A DNA stretch of 64,000 nt from Streptomyces sp. NBC_00335 (GTDB lineage: Bacteria; Actinomycetota; Actinomycetes; Streptomycetales; Streptomycetaceae). Made by a program: the position numbers and the translations under genes. Position 1 is the first letter of the stretch; every line of letters starts with the position of its first letter. The DNA lies in assembly GCF_036127095.1 (NCBI RefSeq), contig NZ_CP108006.1, forward strand, positions 1,984,001 through 2,048,000. Reading direction: 5' to 3'. Positions 16,037 to 27,400 of this stretch are shown here, piece by piece. Under the pieces are notes generated by a model. That model saw nothing but the letters and a program-made list of their open reading frames with translations, was not told the origin of the DNA and made no database searches.

Positions 16037-19000
16037 TCAGGGTCTCGTGAAGATCGGCTCAACCTTGGAATAGTTCCCAGGTTCACCGATAAGGCGAAGT
16101 GATTGCAGGTTGCTGAAGCCGCTTCTCGTTGCCAGCTTCCCTGTCCAAGTTTCGAGGATCGCTGCTTCCGGCGCCATGCCACCACCTGTGAGCGTATTGA
16201 AGGTGGCCCTGTTCTCTTCAATGAGGTTGCCATTGATGGACGTGACTCGATCGCCGAAATGATCAAGCGCCTTGTTGAACAGGACGATACCCCTCACAGG
16301 GCTCTGCTTTGTCACCCCGGCAAGCATCGTCATGGTTCCATTGTCGTCGATTTCCGCCTCGAAGAGGCTATCCGACCCCTCGTGCTCCCACGAATATTTG
16401 TTCTCGCCGAGCGTCTCGGTACCACAGTTGTGAACGAGAACCGGGGTGGATTCCGCCAGCACATAGTACGTGTGCAGGTCCGACACCGTGAGGTTGTGCA
16501 CGGTGGCGCTTGCGGCGGTCTGGGGCTTGGCCGCGGTGATCTGTACGCGGGTACCCGCGCCGGTCTGGAGCCACTGGCCCTGCTTCAGGTCCGCGGCGTC
16601 GATCCACTCACCGAGTTCCGGGACCCAGAACGGGTGACCGTCGGTCGCGGTGACCTCGGCGGTCTTCGAGCCCGCATCCCCGTCGATGTCGATCGTGATC
16701 GTGACGAGGTGCTTGAGACCCTCGCCCTTGATCTGCGCGGTGACCGTCTCGACGCGGGTTTCCCCGGTCTTGGGGTCGGTCGCGAGGATCTTGTCGCCGG
16801 TCTCGACCTTCTCGATCGCCTTCACGGATCCGTCGGCCATCAGCACCTTCGTGCCGGGCACGAAGCTGTTGCTGGCAACGGAGCAGGAACCGCCGCCGTC
16901 GGCCTTGCCCGAGCCGCCGCTTCCGCTGGACCCGCCCTTGCTGCGGGCGGAGCCTCCGGAGGAGCCACCCGGCTTGCTCCCGCCGGCCTTGGGCTTGCCA
17001 CCGCCCGAGTGAGTGGAGGCCTTCGGGGCGGCCTTGGCCTGGGCCTGCTTCTGGACGGGGTTACCCGTCTTCTTCTTCGCCGCCGCGGCTGCGTCGGCCG
17101 TTCTCTTGGCTTCTTCGGCGGCCTTCTTCTTGGCCCGTTGCGCGGCCTCCTTCTTGGCCTTCTCGATCGCCGCCTTCTTGGCTTGCAGAGCCGCCGCCTC
17201 GGCGGCCTTCGCCGCCTTCAGCACGGCCTCGGCGGCGACCTTCGCCGCCTTGAACGCCTGGATGGCGCCGATGGTGCGGTCGACGGCCCTGAGGACCGAC
17301 GGGATCTTGCTGATCTTCGTCCAGGGAATGGCGCCGACGATGAGGCCGGCGCAGGACCACAGGTCACCGCCGAAGCAGGCCATGGCGTCGTTGATGCCGA
17401 TGAAGTCCTTCAGCGTCTCCCAGGCCACGGCGAGGATGACGGAGCCGAGGGACTTGCCCTGCATCGCCTGGGCCTGGGCGACCTGCGCCTCCGACAGACC
17501 CGCGCCGGACAGGGCCGCCGACCGCTCGGAAGCGGTCAGTTCGATCGAGAGACCCGACGGGTCGGAGAAGGTGACCGGGTTGTTGTGGGAGTACGTGTAC
17601 CCGTTGGACTGCAGCGGGTCGTTCAGGTCTTGGATCGGGTCGGCCGACAGGAAGCGGCCGACGACCGGGTCGTAGAGCCTGGCGCCCAGCGGCTGGAAGC
17701 CGGAGGAGTCGCTGCGGTCCTTGCCCAGGAACCCCTTGCCGGTCTGGATGTTCTGACCGGCCGTGTCGGCGCCCCGCTGGTTGCCGTACGGGTCCTGCTT
17801 GCGGACCCGTACCGCCTGGCCGGCGGCAAGGGCGACCTCCGTGTAGATGCTGCCCTGGTGGTCCATCGCCAGCGCCGTGAGGGCGTCGCCACCGTTGCCG
17901 TTGGCGTAGCGGAGCACCGCGCCGCCGGGGGCGGAGTAGGTGCGCTCGGTGCGGACCAGGACACCGCCCTGCTGGGTGGTGATCTGCGATTCGCCCAGGT
18001 TCAGCGTCGCCTGCTTGCCCTGGATGGTCAGCAGGGTGGAACCGTCGGGGCCGTAAATGTGACGGGTGTCGTCCTGCGGCAGCCACTGCTGTGCGGCCTG
18101 CGCCGCGTCACAGGTGGCCAGGACGATCGGGGTCGCGTTGACGTTCGCCGCGCCCTGCACCGCGAGGCACAGACCGGAGGCGTTGTGGGTCAGTTGTCCC
18201 GAGGCGTTGCGCTTCAGCTGCTGCGCGGCGGAGCCGTTGCACTTCTGCAACTGCGCGGCCGAGCCCGCCGTGTTCCCGGTCGGCTGGACACACCACGTGT
18301 CGTAGACCTGAAGGGTGCCGAGCTTGGCGTCCGCCTGGCCCGGGACCGGGTCGAAGTGCCACTTCTGTGCCACGGTGCCGTTGCACGCGTACAGCTGGAT
18401 GGCGGTGGCGGCGACCGCGAGACCGGACTTGAGGTCGAGGCACTTCTGGCCGAGACCCACGTACGGGGTCTTGCCGCCCGAGCCCTGGCCCGTGATCCGA
18501 TCGATCTTGCCGTCGTAGGTCCAGGTCAGGTCCTGCTTGTCGCCGTTCTGGACCGAGGTGACGGACTTGGTCTGGCCGGTCAGCTCGTGGAGACGCGTGG
18601 CCTCGGCCGTGATCTGCGCGCCGGCCGGGGTCGTGTACTTCTTCGTGACCTTGGTCAGCGTGCCCGGCTGGTCCTTCGCCGCGTTCTTGCCGTAGTCGTA
18701 GGTGGTGACGGCGTCCTTCGCCGTGTCACCCGCGAGGTTGCGCTCGGTCAGCTTGGTGCGGTTGCCGCGCAGGTCGTACTCGTAGTCCTGCCAGTAGCCG
18801 GATCCGTCCTTGCCCGCGACGACGTTCATGGTGCCGTCGGTGTTCTTGGGGCCGGCGCACTTCGTCTGGTCCTTCGAGGTCCAGGCCGACTTCAGCTGAC
18901 CCAGCGGGTCATAGGTGAAGCACTGGCGCTCCTCGATCCCTACGGACTTCTCCTGGATCGAGGTGACGTTGCCCGCCGGGTCGTAGGCGTACGCCCGGTT

Positions 19001-22000
19001 CGAGACCAGGTTGCCGCCCACCAGGCTGGCGGTGTTCTGCTCCCGGTGGACCGACTGCTCCTTGAGCTCACCGCTGGACTCGTCGAACGAGTTCTGCGTC
19101 CAGACGCGGTAGGGCTGGGCGCCCAGCGTCGAGCGGAGCACCTGGCCGTACGGGGAGTAGACCGTCTCGGAGCCGTACCAGTCCTTGCCGGAGACGGAGA
19201 GCGGCTGCCCGTTGTCGTTGTAGCGGACGACCAGCTTCTCGGCGTCCAGCGCGCCGACCGCCGGAAGCTGCGCGTCCTGGAGCACGCCGGAGTCGGTGTA
19301 GTTGTAGCTGTAGCTGTAGTCCTTGGCGAAGCCCCAGGTGTCGGCTATCTGCTGCGGGATCGACAGGGTGGTCGAGGTCGGCTGGTAGTCCTTGGTGAAG
19401 CCGTTGACCTTCTGGGTGTACGCCAGGCCGTCGGTGTAGCGGGTGGCGGTGGAGGGCATGCCCTTGCCGCCCGGGGCGGTGTCGTACGAGAAGTCGGCCA
19501 GCAGCGTGCCGGCGGAGTCGTTCAGGCGCTGCTGCTTGGGCCGCGACAGCTCGTCGTAGCCGTTCCAGACCTTCACACCACGAGCGTTGGTGGTCGTCAG
19601 GACACGGTCGCGGTGGTCGTACTCGTTGCGCGTGACACCCGTGTCGGGGTCGGTCGCGGTCACCATCCGGCCGCGGTGGTCGTACGACCAGCTCCACGGG
19701 TGGTCCGTGTCCGCCGAGTTGGTGGCCTTCGACTGCCGGCCGGCGGCGTCGTACTCGTGCTTCACGGAGGTGTAGCCGCCGGGCGCGGCGGGGTTGAAGG
19801 TGTCCGTGCGCGTGGTGCGACCCAGGGCGTCGGTGAAGACCCGGTAGGTCGAGGCCCCTTGCGGGTTGATGATCTTCGACCAGTCCGCTCCGTACTCGTA
19901 GCGGGTGGCCCGCTCCGGGTACTCCTTGGACGAGGTCGCCTTGGTCTGCGGGTCCACGTACTTCATGTACGGGGTCTCGGCCAGGACGCGGCCGAGGCCG
20001 TCGTAGGTGTAGCGGGTGATGTTGGGTATCGCAGTGTCGGCGAGCGGCTTGAAGAGCTCGCCGATCTTCGCTTCCTTGGTGAGGTAGGCGTTGTTGGTCT
20101 GCCACACCTCACCGGAGCTGTTGTACAGGGTGTCGGTGACCAGATAGCCGCCACCGCTCTCCGGCTCCTCCATCGACTGACGCTCGCGGCCGAGGCCGTC
20201 GTAGAGCGTCACCGAGGTCTCGATCCGGTCGTCGTGACCGCGCCCGTACGTGACGACGTACGGAGGCTTGCGGATCTTCTGGGTGGCGTCGTCCGGGTCG
20301 GTCTCCTCGGCCGGGATCGTGTACTCGGCCCGGAAGTCGGGCACCGAGGACGGCGAGGGGGTACGGCCGGGGGCCCATGCCTCTGCCATCCTGCCCAGCG
20401 GGTCGAACGTGGCGTTGCTGACCAGGCCGTTGGCGTCGGTCGTCTTCAGCGTGACCGCGCGGCCCGGCTCCAGCTCCTGCACCTGGGTGTGGCCGACGGA
20501 GTTCGCCTGGGTGACCTTGAAGACCTGCCCGGTCGGCGGGTCGAAGGCGATGGTCGAGGACTTGCCGTCCGGGTCGGTCTTCCGGATCACCCGGCCGATG
20601 GCGTCGAAGCCGGTCGTGCCGTTGCTCTGGAAGCCGCTGCCGTCGCCCTTCAGCGACCAGGACTCGGTCGCCAGACCGCGCGTGGTGGCGGACAGGGCGG
20701 TGCCGTAGGCCGTGCCGTCGTAGGAGGTGCGGGAAGCACCGCTCAGCGTCGAAAGGTTGGTGAAGTTCGCCGCCGCGCAGGTGCTCGCGGAGACCAGGAC
20801 CTGCTTGGACAGGCCGATGATGTTCTTGCCGGTGTGGTGCAGGTATTCGGACTTGGTGCAGGACTCGTCACCGGGCTTGTCGATGTCGCCCAGGGACTCC
20901 ACCTGCGTGGGCAGGCCGTACGTCGACTCGTAGGTCGTCTTCGTGCGGACCTCGCGCAGGGTGCGCGCGTCGTCCGCATTGGTGCCCGAAGACTTCGTGT
21001 ACGCGACCTCCTCCGGCTCCGTGACGCGCCAGGCCTTCAGCGGGTCCAGGCCGTCGTCGCGGTTGCGCTTGCCGAGTTCGGTGGCCTCGGGGACGGTGAT
21101 GCTCCGGGTCAGCCAGGCGGTGTCGGCATCCGTCGCGTAGGTGTAGCTGAGTTCCTCGGAGACGCGGCCGGCGAAGGCCTCGCGGTCGTAGACCGTGGAG
21201 CCGTCCGAAGACTTGATCGCGTTTCCGTGGACGTCCTTGACCGGGACGGTGTCGCCCATGCCGCGGAAGTAGCGGGTGACGGCCTTGGACTGCTTGCTGC
21301 CGATCGCCGCGTCTTCGACACCGGTGATGACGGTGGTCTGCTCGGCGCCCGCGAATTGCGAGTACGTCCGGGTCGACTTCTTGCTGAATTCGGATTCGGC
21401 GAGCTTCCAGGCCGGGTTCTTGTACGCGTAGGCCGTTTTGGTGGGGTACGCGCCTTCGACGTTCGGGAGTTCCTCGATCGAGTCGACCACGTACTTGTGG
21501 AACCAGTCGATGTCCTCGACCTCGGGGTCCGGGTTCCAGAACGACGGGTAGCAGAGGCGGTTGTTCGCCTTGAGTGCAGCCGTGTCCGTCTTGCCGGGGA
21601 GCTGGCCGCTCAGGCAGTCGCCGACCAGGGGCTTGTACGTGACGACCGTGTCGCCGCCGTACTCGTTGGTGACGCGCGCGATGCGCAGCCGGGAGAAGCC
21701 CGGGCGCTGCGGGTTGACCGCCTTGACGCGGTTCGGCATGTCTTCGGTGTTCGACTCGAACCGGACCGGGTTCAGCTTGACGCTGGCGTCGGTGGAGCCG
21801 TTGCGGGCGTACCCGGTGCGCTGGATGGACTCCAGCCACAGGGCGGTGTTCGGACCGGTCTTCAGCTCGGCGAAGCTCTGCTTCAGCTGGTAGACGTCCA
21901 CGACCTGGCGGGCGGTGGTGTCGGTCCGGCGCTGGGACGAGGTCGTGATCTTGTCGAGGCGCTTGCGGGTCCAGAAGGTCGGACCGGCGTTCCAGCACTT

Positions 22001-23911
22001 CTTGCCGGATTCACAGCGCAGGTCGGCCGGGGTGTCGAACCAGGGCCGGTACTGGCCGGGGTCCTTCGACTTGAAGTTGTCCTCGGTGCAGGCGACGCTG
22101 CCGACGGTGTAGCAGCGCTCGGCGACGCTGAAACCGATGCGCGCCGGGGCCTCGGTACTGAAGATGCTGTCGCGGCGCTGACCGTAGTCGATGCGGGACA
22201 GGTAGCCGTCGCGGTCGTAGACGACCGGCGCCTTGAAGTTGAAGTTGCGGGCGTAGTAGTTCTGGTCCTTCTTCCACCACAGCGTCATGGCGTTGTTGTG
22301 GATGTCCTCGACGTAGTCGAGGCTCCAGCGCCAGCCCTGGGTGCAGTAGGAGTTCTTCCAGTCGCCCGCTTGGTAGCAGTCCTCGCCTGCGTGGTTGCCG
22401 TAGACCGGGACCGTGAGGACGGAGTCCGTGGTCGGGTCGTCGGCGGCCGAGCCGTTGTCCGACCAGCCGGGCAGCCTGTTCAGGCCGAAGTGGTAGCGGG
22501 TGCCGTCCTTGGTGGTGACGACCCAGTACTCACCGTCCTTGGCGCCGTTGCCCGTGGCCTGGCCGGTGAGGCGCTCGACCTTCGAGCCGTCGCCGTTGGC
22601 GGTGAACCACTTGCTCTTGGTCTCGTCCCACACCAGCTCGGTGGTCATGCCGCCGAGGGAGAGGGTGGCATTGTCCGAGCCCCAGCAGAGGTCCGCGGTG
22701 CGGTGGGTGGCGTTGTTGGAGCCGGCCTTCTTGGAGTCCTGGCGGCAGTTGGCGTACGTACGGGTGATGGAGCCCGCGTTGTAGTCCCAGCCGTCACCGA
22801 TCCAGGAGGCCTGGTTGTTCGTCGAGCTGGTGCGACCGTCGACGGACTGGGAGGAGTACGACAGTCCGACCTTCGGCATCAGGCCGCCGGCCGTCTCCGG
22901 GGTCTGCACCTGGTACGAGTACGTGAAGGCACCCGAGGAGGAGCCGGCCGACCAGGCACCCGAGGACAGCAGCGGGGAGGCCGTGAAGTCACCCTGCACG
23001 GAGGAGCCGGTGTCGAGCATGCCGACCGCGGAGCCGCCGGCCGCGTTGGCGGCGGGCTGGATGCCGTCGGCCAGCATCGCCTGGCGGGCCTCGCCGGAGG
23101 TGAAGCCCTCACCGAGCAGGCCGGACACCGGCACGGTGCCGGTGACGATCTTGCGGGTGGGGGCGCCCTTCGCGGCGGTGCTCCGGGTGGGAGCTTCCTT
23201 CGCCGGGACCGTCTCCACGGTGGAGCTCAGGCGCTCGAAGGTGTCCGAGGCGGACTTGCCCGACATGGTCTGGATGCCGCCGCCCTCGGCGCACTCGCCC
23301 GCGTTGGGGTCGGAGTACACGCACTCGGGCAGCAGCATCAGGCCGAAGCGGTCGGCTGCCTGCGGCCCGTAGAGGTCGGCGAAGCCGGTGGTGTCGACGG
23401 TGAGGGACACCTCGGCGGCCGGGTCGGCGGTGGCCGGCGGGGTCAGCTTCATGACCAGGCCCGACACACCCGCGTCCTGCGAGGTGGACGGCGGGGCGAG
23501 GTCGACCCTCCAGTCACCCGCGACGGTGGCCGGGTCGGTGCCCTCGGGCACTCCGATGGCGATCGGCAGGCCGTTGCTGACGGGAACGGTGGTGCCCGGC
23601 TGCGTGGTTGCCGTCAGTGCGGCGTTGCCGCTGCCCGCGGTCCACGCGGTGGTGGCCTTCGGGTCGTAAGGGTCGACCGGCACCTCGGGCGCCGTGGTCA
23701 GCTCCTTCTTCGCCCGACTGTCGCCCTCGAGCTCCGCGCTCTTCGGGATGTCCGGAAGGTCGACCGTCGTGGTCGACTCCTCGCGGTTCATACCCGGCCC
23801 GGGAGCGGCGAGCGCCTGCCCTCCCAGGCTCGTCACGGTCAGTAGTGAGGACAGCAAAATGACGGTCGCCGTGCGGCTTCGCCGCCGGTGCCGTCGTTGT
23901 GACTCCGTCAT
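16037..23911 (-). CDS. Secreted Rhs/YD-repeat polymorphic toxin with ricin lectin and Hint domains
   Basis: 2,624-residue exported toxin. An arginine-rich Sec signal ends near ALAAPG (residue ~34). A long N-terminal and YD-repeat region follows (many copies such as YDGLGRVL, YDALGRTT, YDPLGQL). A ricin-B-type lectin insert at ~1,815-1,945 has paired Cys and QxW-like repeats (AQKWHF, AAQQWL). The Rhs core ends near residue 2,115 (YDPVVGRFLSADPI; NPVTFSDPSGL). A Lys/Ala helix (~2,215-2,285) and Gly/Ser linker lead to a Hint domain (SCSVASNSFVPGTKVLMADG to TPVLVHNC), then a ~130-residue tip I do not recognise. The Hint domain may release the tip by self-cleavage. ATG at 23911 is chosen because GGGGACG precedes it and the signal peptide follows; the frame is open to 24034. 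The candidate immunity gene follows by 11 nt. Confidence 0.92.
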   Translation of the reverse strand: MTESQRRHRRRSRTATVILLSSLLTVTSLGGQALAAPGPGMNREESTTTVDLPDIPKSAELEGDSRAKKELTTAPEVPVDPYDPKATTAWTAGSGNAALTATTQPGTTVPVSNGLPIAIGVPEGTDPATVAGDWRVDLAPPSTSQDAGVSGLVMKLTPPATADPAAEVSLTVDTTGFADLYGPQAADRFGLMLLPECVYSDPNAGECAEGGGIQTMSGKSASDTFERLSSTVETVPAKEAPTRSTAAKGAPTRKIVTGTVPVSGLLGEGFTSGEARQAMLADGIQPAANAAGGSAVGMLDTGSSVQGDFTASPLLSSGAWSAGSSSGAFTYSYQVQTPETAGGLMPKVGLSYSSQSVDGRTSSTNNQASWIGDGWDYNAGSITRTYANCRQDSKKAGSNNATHRTADLCWGSDNATLSLGGMTTELVWDETKSKWFTANGDGSKVERLTGQATGNGAKDGEYWVVTTKDGTRYHFGLNRLPGWSDNGSAADDPTTDSVLTVPVYGNHAGEDCYQAGDWKNSYCTQGWRWSLDYVEDIHNNAMTLWWKKDQNYYARNFNFKAPVVYDRDGYLSRIDYGQRRDSIFSTEAPARIGFSVAERCYTVGSVACTEDNFKSKDPGQYRPWFDTPADLRCESGKKCWNAGPTFWTRKRLDKITTSSQRRTDTTARQVVDVYQLKQSFAELKTGPNTALWLESIQRTGYARNGSTDASVKLNPVRFESNTEDMPNRVKAVNPQRPGFSRLRIARVTNEYGGDTVVTYKPLVGDCLSGQLPGKTDTAALKANNRLCYPSFWNPDPEVEDIDWFHKYVVDSIEELPNVEGAYPTKTAYAYKNPAWKLAESEFSKKSTRTYSQFAGAEQTTVITGVEDAAIGSKQSKAVTRYFRGMGDTVPVKDVHGNAIKSSDGSTVYDREAFAGRVSEELSYTYATDADTAWLTRSITVPEATELGKRNRDDGLDPLKAWRVTEPEEVAYTKSSGTNADDARTLREVRTKTTYESTYGLPTQVESLGDIDKPGDESCTKSEYLHHTGKNIIGLSKQVLVSASTCAAANFTNLSTLSGASRTSYDGTAYGTALSATTRGLATESWSLKGDGSGFQSNGTTGFDAIGRVIRKTDPDGKSSTIAFDPPTGQVFKVTQANSVGHTQVQELEPGRAVTLKTTDANGLVSNATFDPLGRMAEAWAPGRTPSPSSVPDFRAEYTIPAEETDPDDATQKIRKPPYVVTYGRGHDDRIETSVTLYDGLGRERQSMEEPESGGGYLVTDTLYNSSGEVWQTNNAYLTKEAKIGELFKPLADTAIPNITRYTYDGLGRVLAETPYMKYVDPQTKATSSKEYPERATRYEYGADWSKIINPQGASTYRVFTDALGRTTRTDTFNPAAPGGYTSVKHEYDAAGRQSKATNSADTDHPWSWSYDHRGRMVTATDPDTGVTRNEYDHRDRVLTTTNARGVKVWNGYDELSRPKQQRLNDSAGTLLADFSYDTAPGGKGMPSTATRYTDGLAYTQKVNGFTKDYQPTSTTLSIPQQIADTWGFAKDYSYSYNYTDSGVLQDAQLPAVGALDAEKLVVRYNDNGQPLSVSGKDWYGSETVYSPYGQVLRSTLGAQPYRVWTQNSFDESSGELKEQSVHREQNTASLVGGNLVSNRAYAYDPAGNVTSIQEKSVGIEERQCFTYDPLGQLKSAWTSKDQTKCAGPKNTDGTMNVVAGKDGSGYWQDYEYDLRGNRTKLTERNLAGDTAKDAVTTYDYGKNAAKDQPGTLTKVTKKYTTPAGAQITAEATRLHELTGQTKSVTSVQNGDKQDLTWTYDGKIDRITGQGSGGKTPYVGLGQKCLDLKSGLAVAATAIQLYACNGTVAQKWHFDPVPGQADAKLGTLQVYDTWCVQPTGNTAGSAAQLQKCNGSAAQQLKRNASGQLTHNASGLCLAVQGAANVNATPIVLATCDAAQAAQQWLPQDDTRHIYGPDGSTLLTIQGKQATLNLGESQITTQQGGVLVRTERTYSAPGGAVLRYANGNGGDALTALAMDHQGSIYTEVALAAGQAVRVRKQDPYGNQRGADTAGQNIQTGKGFLGKDRSDSSGFQPLGARLYDPVVGRFLSADPIQDLNDPLQSNGYTYSHNNPVTFSDPSGLSIELTASERSAALSGAGLSEAQVAQAQAMQGKSLGSVILAVAWETLKDFIGINDAMACFGGDLWSCAGLIVGAIPWTKISKIPSVLRAVDRTIGAIQAFKAAKVAAEAVLKAAKAAEAAALQAKKAAIEKAKKEAAQRAKKKAAEEAKRTADAAAAAKKKTGNPVQKQAQAKAAPKASTHSGGGKPKAGGSKPGGSSGGSARSKGGSSGSGGSGKADGGGSCSVASNSFVPGTKVLMADGSVKAIEKVETGDKILATDPKTGETRVETVTAQIKGEGLKHLVTITIDIDGDAGSKTAEVTATDGHPFWVPELGEWIDAADLKQGQWLQTGAGTRVQITAAKPQTAASATVHNLTVSDLHTYYVLAESTPVLVHNCGTETLGENKYSWEHEGSDSLFEAEIDDNGTMTMLAGVTKQSPVRGIVLFNKALDHFGDRVTSINGNLIEENRATFNTLTGGGMAPEAAILETWTGKLATRSGFSNLQSLRLIGEPGNYSKVEPIFTRP

Positions 23912-24415
23912 GGCCAGGCGTCCCCGCCCCAGCCATGACAACGGACCTGCAGCACGCATGCGCGTCGACTCCCACCCTGGCAAACAGACAACAAATGAGG
24001 TGCAGAAGCACCAAGCAGAAACACCAAAAGGCACGCGCCTGCCTCAGGCGCGTGCGTGCGCACTCTGCGGCATGGGCGGATGGGGGAGCAAGGAAGGTCG
24101 TTCCCGGTTGCGCACGTGTGAAGTGACGTGCCTCACGACCCAGTTCGGCACAGGTGATCACCACTGATGATCTTTCGGAAAAATAGAGTCTCTCCGGACA
24201 ACAGCGACACCGAGTCGTCCAGACCGCCCCAAGTCGGACATGAAAATTCGATGAACGGAGCGGCCGCCTCCGGGGTTACGGTCCGGTAAAGATTGCAATT
24301 GTGGACGTTGCGTGGGGACTGTGTGATCGTGTGTCCGCTCTCTGCCCCGCGGCCTGCCGTCCGGGGCTGGTTGTGCTGTCCTCAATCCATCTGGTTTCAC
24401 ACGGGAGTAGACACC
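23912..24415. other. 504-nt divergent intergenic region, toxin and FG-GAP genes
   Basis: No convincing gene. It separates two divergent secreted-protein genes and must contain both promoters. The part around 24155-24300 is relatively AT-rich (for example gatctttcggaaaaatagag) and is the likely promoter area. No iron or copper boxes seen. Confidence 0.5.
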
Positions 24416-27400
24416 GTGTCCGCGCTGCCATTTCTCAGCCCCTTCGTGCGCACGCGCACACGGCTGTCCTTGACCATCGGCCTGGTGCTGGCCGCCCTCA
24501 CCGCTGCCCTCTTGCTCTGGTCGCAGCCCGATTCCACGTCCACGACCGCCGGCGGCAAAGCTTCCGACGCCGAACAGGCTTCCACCGGACCGGTCGACGA
24601 GGCCGCCGCGGTGGCCAAGTCCCTCAGCAGCGGCGAACCGGTCCTCGTCGACACCGCCACCACGGCCACCGCGCAGACCTGGGCCCTGCCCGACGGGCAG
24701 TTCCGCACCCGGACGCACGCCCTTCCGCAGCGCGCGAAGAACGCCGCGGGCAAGTGGGCGCCGATCGACAACACCCTCCGCCGCTCCGAGAAGGCGCCGC
24801 GCGGGCTCGGGGTCTCCCCCGCGAACGCGGCCCTGCCGGTGCGCTTCGCGACCGGCGAGGCGTCGAAGGACCGCGCGGACCGCTCGTTCGCCCGTGCCGA
24901 GACCCCGGGCGAATCACTGCTCGCCGAGGTCGAGTTCGGCGAGCACACCATCGCCTACACCTGGCCCGGTGCGCTGCCCGTACCCGTGCTCGACGGCCCG
25001 CGCGCCCTCTACTCCGAGGTGCTGCCGGGCGTAGACCTGCTGCTCGTGGCGCGCGAGGAGGGCGGCTTCGCCCAGGTCCTCATCGTGAAGACCCCCGAGG
25101 CCGCCGCGAACAAGGGCCTCGCACGGGTCGGTTACGGCCTGCGTTCGGCGACCGCCACGTTCCAGAACGACACCGGCAGCAACCGGGTGCAGGTCCTCGA
25201 CAAGACCGGTGCGGAGATCGGTTCCATACCGACCCCCTTCACCTGGGACTCCAGCGGCCGCGACCCCGAGCTCCCCGAGGGCACCACCACCCGGACCGCC
25301 GCCACCACCCCGGCAGAGGTCCTCAAGCTGTCGGGCCTTTCCGGCATCGAGCCCGGCGCGAAGTCCGCGCAGCTCCCGATGACGGTGGAGGGCGACAAGA
25401 CCGGGACCGCCCGTCTCTCGCTGGACCTCGCCGGGTCCGGGCTGCTCACCGCGAAGGACCTGAAGTTCCCGCTCTTCGTCGACCCGACGATGAACGCGGG
25501 CTGGCTGGCGTGGACCACGGCGTACCGCCCGTACCCGAACTCCAGCTTCTACAACGGCACCAACTTCTCCTCCGGCACCTCCGACGCCCGCGTGGGCTAC
25601 GAGTCGGACACCGGCGGTCTGGGGCGCTCGTTCTGGCGGATGGACTTCGACCCGAAGATGAAGGGCGCCAAGGTCACCAGCGCGACCTTCAAGGTGCTGA
25701 ACAACCACTCCTGGTCCTGCACCACCCGCGAATTCAAGCTCTACCTGACCGGCACCATCTCCTCCGGCACCACCTGGAACTCACAGCCCTCGTGGGCGAC
25801 GGAGATGCAGAAGAAGTCCTTCGCGCACGGCTGGTCGACGTCCTGCCCCGACGAGTACGAGGCCTTCAACAACTCCGGCGTCCTCGCGGCCGCCCAGAAG
25901 GGCGCCGACAACGGCTGGCCGAACATCACCTTCGGCATGCGTGCCACCAGCGAGTCGGACACCCAGACCTGGCGCAAGTTCCGCGCCACCTCCGCCACGT
26001 TCGAGGTGGACTACAACCGTCCGCCGAAGGAGCCGACCGCAGGCACCTCGTCCCCCGGCGGCGCCTGCGTGCCCGGTCCGGGCGGAGGTGTGACGGTCGG
26101 CAAGACCAACATCATCCTCAAGGCCACGGCCACGGACGACGACGACAACCTGTCCAAGATCCGCTTCCGCTTCTGGAAGACCGGCGGCACCGTCCCGCCC
26201 GGCACCCTCGTCTCCGCACCCGCGGGCGGCGGCACCGTGTCGCTGACGATCCCGGCCACGTTCCCGCTGGAGGACAAGGTCACGTACTCCTGGGACGCCA
26301 TGGCCCAGGACGCCGCCGGCGCCACTTCGACCAACTATCCGCCGGGCACCGAGCCCTGCCGGATCACCGTCGACGCCTCCGCGCCCCCGCCGCCCACCGT
26401 GGACGAGGACACCACCCCGTTCAAGCGGGCCACCTCCGACGGCACCACCTGGGCCACCGTCAAGTTCGGCAGCACCGGACCCATGACCATCACCTCCGAG
26501 GGCGCGGCGAAGTTCCGCTACGGCTGGGAGGGCCTCACCTACACCGATGTCACCGCGGTCAACGGCTCGTTCACGGTCCCCGCGCTGAAGCCCCCGCACG
26601 CCGGCCCGAACTGGCTGCACCTCTTCGCGCTGGACTCGCTCGGCAACGTCAGCGCGCGCAGCGACTACGGCACCTACGTCCCCCCACGGGACACCGCGGA
26701 CGGCCCGGGTGACGTCGGTGGCGACGGCATCGCCGACCTGATGGTCATCGATGCCAACGGCAACCTGCTCTCCTACCCGGGCAGCCCGGACGGCGAGCTG
26801 TACGGCGGCCTGACCGGCTCGTACACCATGGGCGCCGACGGCAAGCCCGACCTGGCTCCGAAGGCCCCCTGGTGGAACGGCACCAAGCCCGCGCTCATCT
26901 CCCACTACGCGGACGTCTACCCCGGCGACGGCACCACCGACCTGTTCGCCGTGGACCCGGACGGAACCTTCTACCTCTACCCCGGTGACGGCTACGGCTC
27001 GTTCGACGTGGGCAAGCGGCTCAAGATCCTCCTTCCGTCGAACACGCCCGCTCCCGGCACCTGGGTGTCGATGAAGGCCCTCGGGGACATCACCGGCGAC
27101 AAGATGACCGATGTCGCCGTGAAGGTCGGCACCCAGTTCTGGCTGCTCTCCGGCTACACCGGAGCCACCTTCCAGAGCGCGACGCTGATGGAGGGCACGG
27201 CCTGGGGCCCCCGCGAGATCGTCAACATCGCCGACATCGACCTCGACAACACGCCCGACCTGCTGTGGCGCAGCCTGGACTCCGGAACCATCTACCTCCG
27301 GCACGGCAAGCCCGGCTCCGTCGCGGGCAGCGTCGACATCGACTCGCTGAAGCTCGCGGCCAACTCCCGTGAGGGCTCCGACACCTCGTACGGCACCAGC

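Noticed and set aside
16103..23845. A 2,580-codon open frame on the plus strand opposite the Rhs gene
   Set aside because: Same GC-driven artefact. The minus strand shows a signal peptide, YD repeats, Rhs core and Hint domain, while the plus product is Gly/Val/Arg/Leu repeats without motifs.
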